A stretch of 48,858 bases of DNA from Acidimicrobiaceae bacterium (GCA_003164095.1 PLRX01000156.1:1-48858); one strand, 5' to 3'. Counted from the stretch's first letter, positions 24,464 to 35,100 are shown. Translations and numbers: made by a program. Notes: generated by a model not told the origin, from the letters alone.

Positions 24464-24928
24464 TTACGAGTCGAGGCTGAAGCGGTACACGTTGGTCGTC
24501 CGCAGCTCGAATCCCTTGCGGACGTAGAGCCGGTTGGCCGCCTCGCGACTTGGACGCGAGGTCAGGTCCACCGTCTTCGCCCCCGCCCCTCCCGCCTTGG
24601 CCACGGCTGCGTCGACCAAGGCGTCGCCGACGCCCTTCCCCCGGGCGTCGTCGTCGACGACGACGTCCTCGATCCAGGCCCGGACACCGGTGGGGATGCG
24701 GAAGATGGCGAGCGTCAGGGTGCCGACGATCCGCCCGCCGTCGTCCCGGGCCACGAACAGGGTGTCCGTCTCGGACCCGACGATCTCGACCAGCTCGGCC
24801 CGACTCGTGGGCGGCGACGACGAGGAGAGCTGGGGGATGAGTGCGACGAACGCCTCCACCAGCTCCTCGGTCACCTCGGTGGCCTCCGAGACGGTCACGG
24901 CGGGGGAGTGGTTCGCGGGGACGGTCAC
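24464..24928 (-). CDS. GNAT-family N-acetyltransferase
   Basis: 154-residue acetyltransferase. Motif A is WIEDVVVDDDARGKGVGDALVDAAV (R-G-K-G-V-G, acetyl-CoA pyrophosphate loop), preceded by VGTLTLAIFRIPTG and followed by TVDLTSRPSREAANRLYVRKGFELR, the usual motif B. GTG 24928 gives the natural N-terminus (TVSEATEVTEELVEAF); a TACACT box lies 8 nt upstream. An open frame extends to 25105 over the Nudix gene and is ignored. The motif order resembles N-terminal or small-amine acetyltransferases; substrate unknown. Confidence 0.88.
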   Translation of the reverse strand: MTVPANHSPAVTVSEATEVTEELVEAFVALIPQLSSSSPPTSRAELVEIVGSETDTLFVARDDGGRIVGTLTLAIFRIPTGVRAWIEDVVVDDDARGKGVGDALVDAAVAKAGGAGAKTVDLTSRPSREAANRLYVRKGFELRTTNVYRFSLDS

Positions 24929-24992
24929 GGGCGCCGAGTGTAGCCAGGGGACCGGCGGGCCCAATGCCGGCGTGAAGCTCCTGGTCGGAGGA

Positions 24993-25724
24993 TCAGACCT
25001 TGTCGGGGTCGCCCCGCCATACGGGGGAGCGCACCGAGTCGTAGAGCACCTCGATGGGCTCGCCCCGGAGCGCCGCGAACACGTGCTCTCCCCACCGCTC
25101 GGCACCGGCCAAGGGGAAGGGCAGGTGGTCGAGTGGGAACCATCCGACGTCGGCGCACTCCAACGGGTGGGCCTTGAGCTCGCCCCCGACCGGTCGGCAC
25201 TGGAACACGAGCGAGTAGAGCGGGATGCGGCTCATGCCTACCCGGAGCCCGTCCAGCACGGCGATGAGACGGACCACCTCGACCTCGATCCCGGTCTCCT
25301 CCAGGACTTCCTTGACCACGACCTCGGGCGCTGAGTAGCCGACGTCGGCCCACCCGGTGGGGTAGAGCCAGATCCCGGAGTCGGCCCGCTGGACCAGGAG
25401 GATCTCGCCCTTGTCGTTGCCCACGGCCGCACCGACCGCCACCTTCGGGGTCACGTAGCCGGGGACGCCCTTGCCCACCGTTTCGAGCCAGTCGTGGACG
25501 ACGCCGTCGACGTCCTCGGCTCCGGCGTTGCCGTCGATGGCGGCGCGGATGTCGGCCGCGACGTGGAGGACCTCCTCGAAGCGCTCCTGCTCGTAGAGCG
25601 ACTCCGTGAAGCCCAGGCCCGTCCGGGCGATGCCGGCCAGCGCCTCGCTCCAGCGCAGCAGCTGCTTGACGGTCGGGACGCCCTCGTCGGGCGTATCGGT
25701 GGAGGGGGTGGGGGTGGGATCCAC
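24993..25724 (-). CDS. Nudix hydrolase with N-terminal helical domain (YjhB/ADP-ribose pyrophosphatase-like)
   Basis: 243-residue protein. Residues about 18-85 match the N-terminal domain found in Nudix enzymes acting on nucleoside-diphosphate-linked compounds (LLRWSEALAGIARTGLGFTESLYEQERFEEVL). The Nudix fold follows (VAVGAAVGNDKGEILLVQRADSGIWLYPTGWADVG). The Nudix box is present but slightly altered: in G-x5-E-x7-R-E-U-x-E-E-x-G-U, the first Glu is Tyr and the Arg is Lys (KEVLEETGI). The metal-binding EVLEE is intact, so activity is likely. GTG 25724 lies 7 nt after a TAGCGT -10 box. Substrate probably a nucleotide sugar or ADP-ribose. Confidence 0.9.
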   Translation of the reverse strand: MDPTPTPSTDTPDEGVPTVKQLLRWSEALAGIARTGLGFTESLYEQERFEEVLHVAADIRAAIDGNAGAEDVDGVVHDWLETVGKGVPGYVTPKVAVGAAVGNDKGEILLVQRADSGIWLYPTGWADVGYSAPEVVVKEVLEETGIEVEVVRLIAVLDGLRVGMSRIPLYSLVFQCRPVGGELKAHPLECADVGWFPLDHLPFPLAGAERWGEHVFAALRGEPIEVLYDSVRSPVWRGDPDKV

Positions 25725-25731
25725 GGGACCG

Positions 25732-25737
25732 ACGCTA
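25732..25737 (-). promoter_or_regulatory. -10 box TAGCGT for the leaderless Nudix gene
   Basis: Minus strand TAGCGT ends 7 nt before GTG 25724. Identical in sequence to boxes before 11616 and 23454. Confidence 0.45.
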
Positions 25738-25781
25738 CCCCACCGTCCCCTGTGGCCGTCCGTCTTCGGGCAGAATGGGGC

Positions 25782-25973
25782 GTGGCCGTACTCGCAGACT
25801 GTCGTCACTACATCATGCAGACCACCTCCCGCGAGGAGAAGCTCGAGAAGTGCCGCATGGGCGCCAACGAGCAGCTCCCCTTCGCGTGCCCCGAGGGCTG
25901 CCTGTTCTACGAGCCCCGCAAGGTGTCCGGTGCCGGCTGGACAGTCCGGAACCCGGACGAACCCAACGGCTGA
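25782..25973 (+). CDS. Small Cys-rich conserved-looking protein
   Basis: 63 residues from GTG 25782, preceded at 5 nt by a CAGAAT -10-like box. Four cysteines stand out: DCRHY, EKCRMG and ACPEGCLFYEPR. The spacing (the last pair C-x3-C) suggests a small zinc or iron-sulfur site. The composition is coherent, with few Arg/Pro runs, and the gene lies divergent from Nudix with 57 bp between the starts, as a real gene would. I do not know a named family for it, though similar short CPxxCxFYEPR proteins seem familiar from actinobacterial genomes. Confidence 0.65.
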   Translation: MAVLADCRHYIMQTTSREEKLEKCRMGANEQLPFACPEGCLFYEPRKVSGAGWTVRNPDEPNG

Positions 25974-25997
25974 CCCGACCGGGCGTCCAGCCGCAGC

Positions 25998-26837
25998 TCA
26001 GGTCCGGCTGGCGAGCAGGGTGAACGACAGGGGCACGCGGACCCTGTCCTCGGGCATCACGAACCTCTCCTCGCCCGTCTCGACCAGCCACGGGTAGCGC
26101 GGAAAGCTCGTCCAGTCGTGCTCGTCGAGCAGGTCGAGGCGAAGCCCCTGACCGAGCAGGGCGCCCACGATCTCACCCAGGCTGTGGTTCCAGCCGTAGG
26201 TCACTTCGCCCGGCAGCGCCTCGGTCGCCGTGGTGTCGGCGTAGGTGCCCGCCTGGGAGTCGGCGTAGGGCGCGGACTCCTCGAAGTAGGGGTAGACGAC
26301 GGTCAGGTCGTCGTCCGCCAGCGCCGTGCTCATCGGGTGCACCTCGTGGAGGAACAGGCGCCCACCCGGTCGCAGCAGCGCGCCCACCTGTGCCGCCCAT
26401 TGGTCGATCCTCGGCAGCCAGCACAGTGCGCCCAGGCTGACGTAGACGATGTCGAAGGTCCGACCGCCGAGTGCGTCGACCGCGTCGGCCACCGGGGCAC
26501 AGACGAAGTCCGCCCGGTCGGCCAACCCCGCCCGGGCGGCCAGGGAACGTGCGGCGTCGACGGCGGTCGGCGAGAAGTCGAGCCCGGTCACGCCGGCCCC
26601 GGCCCGGGCCCAGGACAGCGTGTCCTTGCCGAAATGGCACTGCAGGTGCACCAGTTCGAGCCCGGTCACGTCGCCGAGGAGGGCCGCCTCGCGGGGCTTC
26701 GGGCCCCGCCCCTCTTCGAGCCAGCCCTCCACGTCGTAGAAGTCGGAGCCCAGGTGCACGGGCACCGCGGCGTCCCACCAGGCCCGGTTGGCAGCCAGGG
26801 CGTCGTCGGCCGACGGCGCGTCGGGCGCCCTGCCCAC
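25998..26837 (-). CDS. SAM-dependent methyltransferase
   Basis: 279-residue class I methyltransferase. The SAM-binding motif I is LELVHLQCHFGKDTLSWARAGAGVTGLDFS, an unusual HLQCHFG version of the E/DxGxGxG loop, shared with a UbiE-like subgroup. Motif II is FDIVYVSLGALCWLP; RLFLHEVHP is motif III. It starts with GTG 26837, two bases after the stop of the NIL-domain gene, so it is the last gene of the hemQ-larE operon. Substrate unknown. The link to haem or nickel-cofactor synthesis is only positional. Confidence 0.88.
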   Translation of the reverse strand: MGRAPDAPSADDALAANRAWWDAAVPVHLGSDFYDVEGWLEEGRGPKPREAALLGDVTGLELVHLQCHFGKDTLSWARAGAGVTGLDFSPTAVDAARSLAARAGLADRADFVCAPVADAVDALGGRTFDIVYVSLGALCWLPRIDQWAAQVGALLRPGGRLFLHEVHPMSTALADDDLTVVYPYFEESAPYADSQAGTYADTTATEALPGEVTYGWNHSLGEIVGALLGQGLRLDLLDEHDWTSFPRYPWLVETGEERFVMPEDRVRVPLSFTLLASRT

Positions 26838-26839
26838 GG

Positions 26840-27079
26840 TCAGCTCTCGACGACGTCGCCGAGGAGGTCGACCCGGACACCCTCGGACCGGAGCCAGGCG
26901 AGCGCCTCGTCGACCACGCCGCCGTCGCCGTCCAGCTCGCAGAGGATCCAGCCGCCCTGCTCGCCGACGTCCGCCTTGCGGATGTTGGGGACGACGGCGA
27001 ACTGCTCGGTCATCCGGGCGATGACGGGCTGGCGCACGAGCTCCTCGGGAAATGTCAGTCGCACGCGGACTCCGATCAT
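26840..27079 (-). CDS. NIL-domain (ferredoxin-like) protein
   Basis: 79-residue protein with the NIL fold known from the C-terminus of methionine ABC transporters and from small stand-alone proteins fused to ferredoxins. The pattern fits: VRVRLTFPEELVRQPVIARM as first strand and helix, VVPNIRKADVGEQGGWILCELDG as the middle, and ALAWLRSEGVRVDLL as the last helix. It begins with ATG 27079, overlapping the larE stop by ATGA, and its stop is two bases before the methyltransferase. NIL proteins sense or bind small ligands; its place after larE hints at thiol or sulfur metabolism, which is inference. Confidence 0.85.
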   Translation of the reverse strand: MIGVRVRLTFPEELVRQPVIARMTEQFAVVPNIRKADVGEQGGWILCELDGDGGVVDEALAWLRSEGVRVDLLGDVVES

Positions 27080-27975
27080 GGCGTCTCCTCCGTTGTCCGG
27101 TGCCCGCCGTCGGCGAGCGAGTCGTTGAGGTTCCCCGACCGGAACCCCTCGAGGTCGAGTGTGACGTAGCGGTACCCGGCGGCACGCACCGCGGCGCTGA
27201 CCGCCTCGCGCCGGGCAACCATCTCGACCAGATCGGCCTCGGGCACCTCGATGCGGGCGGTGTCGCCGTAGTGGCGCACCCGGAGCTGACGGAATCCCAG
27301 GTCGCGCAGGCCGGACTCCGCCCGGGCCACCGCGTCGAGGGTCGTGAACGTCACCCGCGTACCGTACGGCACGCGGGAGGCAAGGCACGCGGCGGCCGGC
27401 TTGTCCCAGGTCCGCAGGCCCAGCCGACGTGACCACTGGCGGACGTCCGACTTGGTGAACCCGGCCGTCACCAGGGGGAACACCGCGCCTCGCTCGGCAG
27501 CGGCGGACTGGCCCGGACGGTGATCGGACAGGTCGTCGAGGTTGACCCCGAGCACCACGGTCGCACCCGGGCCCGCCGTGGCCGACACCGGACCGAGGGC
27601 CTCCATGAGGGAGGCCTTGCAGTGGTAGCAGCGGCTCCCGTCGTTGGCCTGGTAGGCCGGGTCGGCCAGCTCGTCGGTGGCCACCTCGAGGTGCCGGAGG
27701 CCCCACTCGCCGGCCAGCGCGCGGCAGTCGGCCAGCTCCTCGGGGGCGAGCGACGGTGATACGGCGGTCACGCACAGCACGCGGCCCGCTCCGAGGGTGT
27801 CGGTGGCCACTCGGGCCAGGAAGGCCGAGTCGGCCCCGCCGCTGAAGGCGACGACAACGTCGCCCAGTGCTCCCAGGACGGCGCGCAGTGCGGCGAGATC
27901 GGCCGGGCCCGTCGCGACCACCGGCGGCCGCCGTACCGGGTCGGCCAGTGCCACGCTTGTGGGCGGAGCCGTCAC
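27076..27975 (-). CDS. larE: LarE, ATP-dependent sulfur transferase for the nickel-pincer cofactor
   Basis: 299-residue PP-loop enzyme that adenylates pyridinium-biscarboxylate mononucleotide and inserts sulfur. The PP-loop is SGGADS at residues 45-50. Cysteines at 116 and 119 (SRCYHCKASL) plus 197 (AAACLASR) match the three-cysteine LarE type reported to carry a [4Fe-4S] cluster, whereas L. plantarum LarE, as I recall, sacrifices a single Cys at the last position. GTG 27975 overlaps the hemQ stop (GTGA), and the stop overlaps the NIL gene (ATGA). larB and larC are 21 kb away, so the pathway is split. An open frame continues upstream over hemQ without similarity. Confidence 0.94.
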   Translation of the reverse strand: MTAPPTSVALADPVRRPPVVATGPADLAALRAVLGALGDVVVAFSGGADSAFLARVATDTLGAGRVLCVTAVSPSLAPEELADCRALAGEWGLRHLEVATDELADPAYQANDGSRCYHCKASLMEALGPVSATAGPGATVVLGVNLDDLSDHRPGQSAAAERGAVFPLVTAGFTKSDVRQWSRRLGLRTWDKPAAACLASRVPYGTRVTFTTLDAVARAESGLRDLGFRQLRVRHYGDTARIEVPEADLVEMVARREAVSAAVRAAGYRYVTLDLEGFRSGNLNDSLADGGHRTTEETP

Positions 27976-28688
27976 GCCCCTGGGACGACCTGGGCCAGGA
28001 CCTCCTCGACCGGCGCCACCATGCCGGTCAGGAACGGTCCGAACTCGGCGAACCGGGCCGAGCCCTCGTCGAAGCGCATGGTGTACACGCACTCCTTCAG
28101 GTCGTCCGGATGCACGCCGAAGAGCGTCACGCCCCACTCCCAGTCGTCGATGCCGGTCGAGCCGGTGATGACCTGGACGATGCGCCCGGCAAACTTCCGC
28201 CCGGCCGCTCCGTGCCCGTACATCAGCTCCTTGCGCTCGTCGAAGGGGAGGGAGAACCAGTTGGACCCCTCGACGTCCCCGCGGCGCTTCGACATCGGGT
28301 AGAAGCAGAAGGCGGTCTTGCCCTCCGGAGGGAGCTGCGGGTAGAGGCGGAGCTGCTTCATCTCGTCGGGGACCCCCGCGGCGTACTCGGACAGCTCGGT
28401 CAGCGACACGTAGGAGTCGACGACGACCAGGCCGGCGGCCTGCAGGTCGGACTGGAGGCGACGGAGCCGCCACAGGTCGGGTCCGAGGGCCATCACGCAC
28501 AGGTCGGCCTTGTGTCCCAGCATGGCGACGGTCACGACCTGGACGCCGTCGCCCTGTGCGTCCTTGACGGCCTGCACGACGACTTCGGTGTCGCACCGGG
28601 GCCCGGCGTCGGGGGAGGGGGCGTCGGCCAGTTTGCAGAAGAGGTGGAGCACACCCAGGCCGACGGTGGGAGCAAGGGGTTCGGTCAC
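27972..28688 (-). CDS. hemQ: HemQ, coproheme decarboxylase (chlorite-dismutase family)
   Basis: 238-residue enzyme that converts Fe-coproporphyrin III to haem b by two decarboxylations, the last step of the Gram-positive haem pathway. Family signs are YVSLTELSEYA, FCFYPMSKRR, WFSLPFDERKELMYGHG with the proximal haem-ligand His, and IDDWEWGVTLFGVHPDDLKECVYTMRFDEGSARFAEFGPF. The Arg that marks true chlorite dismutases is absent as far as I can judge. GTG 28688 is 6 nt after TAGACT, a leaderless -10 box just beyond the groEL terminator. First gene of an overlapping operon with larE, NIL protein and methyltransferase. Confidence 0.95.
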   Translation of the reverse strand: MTEPLAPTVGLGVLHLFCKLADAPSPDAGPRCDTEVVVQAVKDAQGDGVQVVTVAMLGHKADLCVMALGPDLWRLRRLQSDLQAAGLVVVDSYVSLTELSEYAAGVPDEMKQLRLYPQLPPEGKTAFCFYPMSKRRGDVEGSNWFSLPFDERKELMYGHGAAGRKFAGRIVQVITGSTGIDDWEWGVTLFGVHPDDLKECVYTMRFDEGSARFAEFGPFLTGMVAPVEEVLAQVVPGA

Positions 28689-28694
28689 ATCCCC

Positions 28695-28700
28695 AGTCTA
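28695..28700 (-). promoter_or_regulatory. -10 box TAGACT for leaderless hemQ
   Basis: Minus strand TAGACT ends 6 nt before GTG 28688. The expected -35 position falls inside the groEL terminator hairpin, so there is little room for a -35 element; the promoter may rely on the -10 alone or an activator. Confidence 0.5.
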
Positions 28701-28705
28701 CGGAA

Positions 28706-28743
28706 ACGAACGGAGGGCGCCCCGTGGGGCGCCCTCCGTTCGT
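28706..28743 (-). terminator. Perfect 18-bp hairpin terminator of groEL
   Basis: Arms 28706-28723 and 28726-28743 are exact reverse complements with a 2-nt loop. It starts 21 bases after the groEL stop. Only a weak T-rich tail (TTTCC) follows on the minus strand. It insulates groEL from hemQ. Confidence 0.85.
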
Positions 28744-28764
28744 ACAACTGGTCCGTAGGGCGAC

Positions 28765-30471
<1,707 letters not shown>

Positions 30472-31152
30472 TCAACGAGCGGCGTCGGCCCTGGTCAGGA
30501 AGTTGTCGACCAGCACGGCCATCTGGTGGTCGGGCCCCCGTCCGGACGGGTCGAAGCCGATCAGCAGGGCATCGACGTCCTCGTCGGACAGGTGCGCCCG
30601 CTCCCGGGCGTCGCCGATCCAGGCCTCGACCACCGGCCGGGTCACCTCGGGATGGAACTGGAGCCCGGTGTGGGGTCCCTCGACGAAGGCGTGGAGGGAG
30701 ACGTCGGTACGGGCCACGGCCCGTGCCCGGGGTGGACACGTGAAGGCGTCCTCGTGCCAGTCGAGCCAGGGCCCGGCCGGGGTCACCGCCGGGTCGACGG
30801 TGTCGAGGAGCCGCCAGCCGATCTCGGGCCGTGCGACTGCGGACACCGTCCCGCCGAGCACCTCGGACAGGAGCTGGCCGCCGAAGCAGACTCCGAGCAC
30901 CGGCACGCCGTCCCGGACGGCGCCCTCGACGAGGTGGCGCTCCGGGGCCACCCAGGTCACCGTGGCGTCGGTCACCGACTCGATCGAGCCCATGACCACC
31001 AGGAGGTCGAACGACCCGGGCGCGGGCAGCGACCCTGCACCGTGGTCGGCGCGATACGTGGAGACGGCAAGACCGAGCCCGTCGACGTAGTCGCCGAGGA
31101 CGCCGGGAACGTCGGTCGCGCTGTGCTGGAGGAAGGCGATGCGGTCGGCCAC
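30472..31152 (-). CDS. Class I glutamine amidotransferase-like protein
   Basis: 226-residue stand-alone GATase1-fold protein of the GuaA-like type. The nucleophile Cys89 is in GVCFGGQLL, with His167 and Glu169 in GLQFHPEV completing the triad. [13 protein letters not shown] and the insertion [13 protein letters not shown] fit the group of small proteins annotated as GMP-synthase-like, some of which cleave gamma-glutamyl amides. GTG 31152 is the start. It is head-to-tail with nothing close; the next upstream gene is the HTH-like paralog A. Substrate unknown. Confidence 0.9.
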   Translation of the reverse strand: MADRIAFLQHSATDVPGVLGDYVDGLGLAVSTYRADHGAGSLPAPGSFDLLVVMGSIESVTDATVTWVAPERHLVEGAVRDGVPVLGVCFGGQLLSEVLGGTVSAVARPEIGWRLLDTVDPAVTPAGPWLDWHEDAFTCPPRARAVARTDVSLHAFVEGPHTGLQFHPEVTRPVVEAWIGDARERAHLSDEDVDALLIGFDPSGRGPDHQMAVLVDNFLTRADAAR

Positions 31153-31218
31153 GACCCTGCATCCTGCCCTGGCGCGCTCACCATGGCCAGGAGGGCCCTG
31201 TCGGAGCCGCCAGCCGGG

Positions 31219-31890
31219 TCAGTGCCTGCGGCCCCTCCGGGTGGCGGGCTCCTGCAGGCGCGGCCACTTCACGCGCGCCTCCTTGAGGTAGCGGCTCGCC
31301 AGCTGACGGGAGAACGAGAGGGCCTGGCCGATCTCCGCGCCCGACATCCCGTTGTCGACGCCCACTGCCACAAGTGCGAGCCGGAACCGGTGCCGGGCGC
31401 ACTCGAACTCGGCGACGGCATCGGTCACGTTGCGGCGCGCCGTGCCCCCGATGGTTTCGTCGAGGAGCCGTACGGCGCGTCCCTCCCGGACGCAGGCGGC
31501 ACCGTCGTCGAACTGTGCGATGTCGTCGGCAAGGACCCTCTGCAGACGGACGGCGGCGTCCCGACGGTCGACCAGGGCGTCGAGGACCTCGGTCTCGTAG
31601 ACGGTGAGCTCGCGACGGTGCCCGATGCTCAGTGACCCCTCCTGGCCCGCCCAGAGCCGGCCAAGTGCATCCCGAAGCTCCTGGTCGAAGCCTGGCGGCA
31701 TCAGACCCGTGGACAGCCGCGACGGTCCCGGCCCCGAGCCGTGGACCGGCGCGTACCCCGACGCCTCCTCGAGGTCCGGTAGGCCGTCGAGGGCCGTGAA
31801 GCCCCACGACATACCGTCCCAGGTGGGCTGGGGCGCCAGCTCGTCCGGCGGGGGCCGATCGGTGCGCAGGGACGTGGAGACGCGCTTCAC
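31219..31890 (-). CDS. HTH-like protein, paralog A of a pair
   Basis: 223-residue protein that I cannot place in a named family. It has a conserved N-terminal tag (WGFTALDGLPDLE), a variable Pro/Gly-rich middle, and a helical C-terminal half (LTVYETEVLDAL, RRDAAVRLQRVLADD, ARHRFRLALVAV) ending with DNGMSGAEIGQALSFSRQLASRYLKEAR, which has the shape of a helix-turn-helix. The window encodes a second copy (39084-39764); over about 119 C-terminal residues I count roughly two thirds identity. GTG 31890 is chosen by alignment with the paralog's ATG; an ATG at 31983 would add 31 residues. It is divergent from the giant BTAD regulator. DNA binding is likely but inferred. Confidence 0.8.
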   Translation of the reverse strand: MKRVSTSLRTDRPPPDELAPQPTWDGMSWGFTALDGLPDLEEASGYAPVHGSGPGPSRLSTGLMPPGFDQELRDALGRLWAGQEGSLSIGHRRELTVYETEVLDALVDRRDAAVRLQRVLADDIAQFDDGAACVREGRAVRLLDETIGGTARRNVTDAVAEFECARHRFRLALVAVGVDNGMSGAEIGQALSFSRQLASRYLKEARVKWPRLQEPATRRGRRH

Positions 31891-32010
31891 GACACGACAC
31901 CCGGATGTGTCCCGCCGCGACGGGGCCCCGGTGCTCGACCCGCCATCGACACCCGGCCCACCGTCGTCTGGTACATCAACCATCCCTGCAGATACGATCT
32001 GGCTCCGTCT

Positions 32011-32038
32011 GGTGCAATCAAATCCCATACCTGTTGCA
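32011..32038. promoter_or_regulatory. Conserved upstream motif, copy A
   Basis: GGTGCAAT (32011-32018) and CTGTTGCA (32031-32038) form inverted TGCAA/TTGCA cores whose starts are 21 bp apart. The same two blocks occur upstream of paralog B, 25 bp apart. It is about 120 bp before the start of paralog A and on the other side faces the BTAD regulator. Confidence 0.55.
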
Positions 32039-32048
32039 GATCTGTTGT
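32031..32048 (+). promoter_or_regulatory. SARP-like direct repeat (two heptamers, 11-bp period)
   Basis: CTGTTGC (32031-32037), 4-bp spacer, CTGTTGT (32042-32048). SARP-type BTAD regulators usually bind heptamer direct repeats with 4-bp spacers. The site lies between divergent paralog A and the BTAD-ATPase gene, so the regulator may control both. Confidence 0.5.
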
Positions 32049-32163
32049 AGGCACGAGCCCTCGGGAACGGGAGGGCGATGGCCGGGAGCTGGGAAACGGT
32101 GGAGACGTGAGTGGGGTCGACCGACCCTCCTCTGATCGACGGGGCACGGTGGGAATGGGGACG

Positions 32164-35100
32164 ATGGACTTCCGGCTGCTCGGACCGTTCGAGGTGTGGC
32201 GCGACGGCATGCCGCTGTCGCTCGGTGGCCGCCGCCAGCGCGCCGTCCTGGCCCTGCTCGCACTGCACGTGGGGACGGTCGTGTCCACGGACCGGATCGT
32301 CGAGGAGATCTGGGCGGACGCGCCGCCGCCGTCGGCGCTCCGGACGCTCCACTCCTACGTGTCGCGACTGCGCTCGATGCTTCGCACCGACGGCCAGGAC
32401 CCACTCGTCCGCCGCGAGCCGGGCTACGTTCTCGAGCTCGATCCTGCCGACGTGGACGCCGTCCGCTTCGAGCGCCTGGTCCAGGAAGCCGTCGCCGCGC
32501 TGGACACCGAGGACGCCGAGGCCGCCGACCGGGCCCTGCGGGCGGGCCTCGACCTGTGGCGGGGCGAGGCGCTGGCCGACTTCGCGTACGAGCCGTTCGC
32601 CACCGCCGAGGGGCGACGACTCGACGAACGGCGCCTCGAGGCGCTTGAGCTACGGGTCGACGTCGATCTGACACTCGGACGCCACGCACAGGTCGTGGCC
32701 GAGCTCGAGGCGCTGGTGACGGGGCACCCCTACCGCGAACGGTTCTGGGCCCAGCTGATGGTCGCCCTGTACCGGTGCGGTCGGCAGACCGATGCCGTGG
32801 CCGCTTACGGGCGCATCCGGGGCATCCTCGTCCAGGAGCAGGGGATCGAGCCCGGCGACGAACTCCAGCTCCTCGAGCGGCAAGTGCTCGAGCAGTCGAC
32901 AGATCTCACCCTGCCGGGTGTGCCACCCGGGGCCAGACGGTCCGGCACCGCCCCCCCTCCGTTCCTCACGCCGACCCGACGGGTCCCCCTGCCCGAGCGA
33001 CTCCTGCTCCGACCCGACATCGGGGTCATCGGTCGGACGGAGCAGATCGGCACACTGACGTCCGCCGTCGGGCAGGCCCACACCGGCCAGGGGCGTGCGG
33101 TCCTGCTGGTGTCGGGCGAAGCCGGGCAGGGCAAGAGCACGGTCGTCGCCGAAGTGGCCCGTCGGGCCTTCGACGACGGGGCGTACGTCCTGTCGGGACA
33201 CTGCGAGCAGGACCTGAGCGGGCCGTATCAACTCTTCGCCGAGTCACTCGGCCACTACGTGCGCCATGCGCCCGAGGACGAGTTGCGTGACGTCGTCGAC
33301 GAGCACGGTCCGGAGCTGGGCACCCTCCTCCCGGGCCTCGTCACGCGGCTGCCCGGACTCCCCCCGGTGCGCGCCGTCGACCCCGACTCCGAGCGGTTCA
33401 AGCTGTTCGCGGCCGTGGTGGACCTGCTGGCGCGCCTGTCCCTCGACCGGACGGTGGTCCTGGTCCTCGACGACCTCCAGTGGGCGGACCACGGCAGCCT
33501 GCAGCTGCTCCGGCACCTGGCGGCGGACGACCGACCCAAGCGGCTGGTGGTGGTGGGGACGTTCCGGGACAGCGAGTTGTCGGAGTCGGACCAGCTGGTG
33601 GAGACGCTGGGAGGGTTGCGGCGCCTCGACGGGGTGGGCCGGATCGACCTGCCCGGATTCGAGCCGACGGAGGTGGTGTCGGTCATGGGTGCCATCGCCG
33701 GGCGCCCGATGGACGAGCGGGGTATCGCCCTCGCTACGGCGGTGCACGAGGAGACGGACGGCAACCCCTTCTTCGTCAGCGAGGTCACCCGCCACCTGCT
33801 GGACGTCGGCGCACTCCGCCAGGACGGTGCCGGCGGCTGGGTGGCACCGACCGACATGGGCGAGGCCAGCCTGCCGGCCGGTGTGCGGGAGGTCATCGAC
33901 GCCCGCGTGGTCCGGCTGGGCCGGGACGCGGCGGCCGCACTCTCGCTCGCCGCCGTCATCGGTCGTGACTTCGACCTGGACCTGCTGCTGGCGGCCACCG
34001 ACACGACCCCTGACGACCTGCTGGACACGTTGGAAGGGGCGGCCACCGTGTCCCTCGTCCGTGAGCCGCTCGACCGACCCGGCTGGTACACCTTCTCCCA
34101 CGCCCTGATCCAGCGGACCCTCTACGAGGGTATCGGCGCGTCACGCCGGGCCCTGCTGCACCGCAAGGTGTTCGACGTCCTGGAGCAGCGGGACACGGCG
34201 ACCGGTCCCGGCGCGTCGACGGTGGCGGCCGCCGAGATGGCACGTCACCTGGTGGCCAGTGCCCGACCCGACGATGCCCCCGCCGTCGTCCGGTACGCGC
34301 GCCGGGCCGCCGAGGAGGCTGTCGCCGCCCTCAACCCCGAAGAGGCGGTCCGCTGGTACGCGGTGGCGCTCGACGCCCTGGGCGACGAGGTCGACGTGAC
34401 CCGGGCCCGCCTGCTGAGTCGCTTGGGCGACGTCCAGCGCCAGACCGGCGACCTGGCCTACCGCGCCACCCTGTTCGAGGCGGCCCGTCTGGCCCTCGAG
34501 TTCGACGACGTCGACACCCTCGTGCTGGCCGCCCTGGCCAACTCGCGGCAGATCCAGAGCACCACCGGAACGATCGACCAGGAGCGGGTCGACGTGCTCG
34601 AGGCGTCACTCGACCGGGTCGGCCCGATACCGACGCCCGAGCGGGCGCGGCTGCTCGCCCACCTGGCGTCCGACCGCTCCTACGACGGCGACCCGGAACG
34701 CCGGGTCCGGCTCGTCGAGGAGGCGCTGGACATCGCCCGACAGGTCGACGACCCGGCCACGCTCTTCGACGTCCTCCTGCGCCGCATCGGCATCTGGATG
34801 CCCGCGGACGTCAACAAGCGCCTGGCCGAGTCGGCCGAGGCGCTCGCCATCGCCGAGGCGCTCGCCGACCCGGTGGCCCGATTCTGGGCGCTCTTCTACC
34901 GCGCGATGGTCGCCGCCGAGGCGGCCGACCGGGTGCTGCTCGACGAGTGCCGCGCCCGGGTCCCGGAGGAGGCACGGTCGACCGGTCAGCCCATGCTGCT
35001 GTGGTCGACGACGTACGCGCGGAGCTGGCAGGCGCTGCTCGACGGCGACATCGACGGGGCCGAGGCCCTGACCACCGAGGCGCTCGAGCTCGGCATGGCC

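Noticed and set aside
32775-33290. Extra frame inside the first giant regulator
   Set aside because: Overlaps the continuous BTAD/ATPase frame and has Arg/Pro-rich composition.
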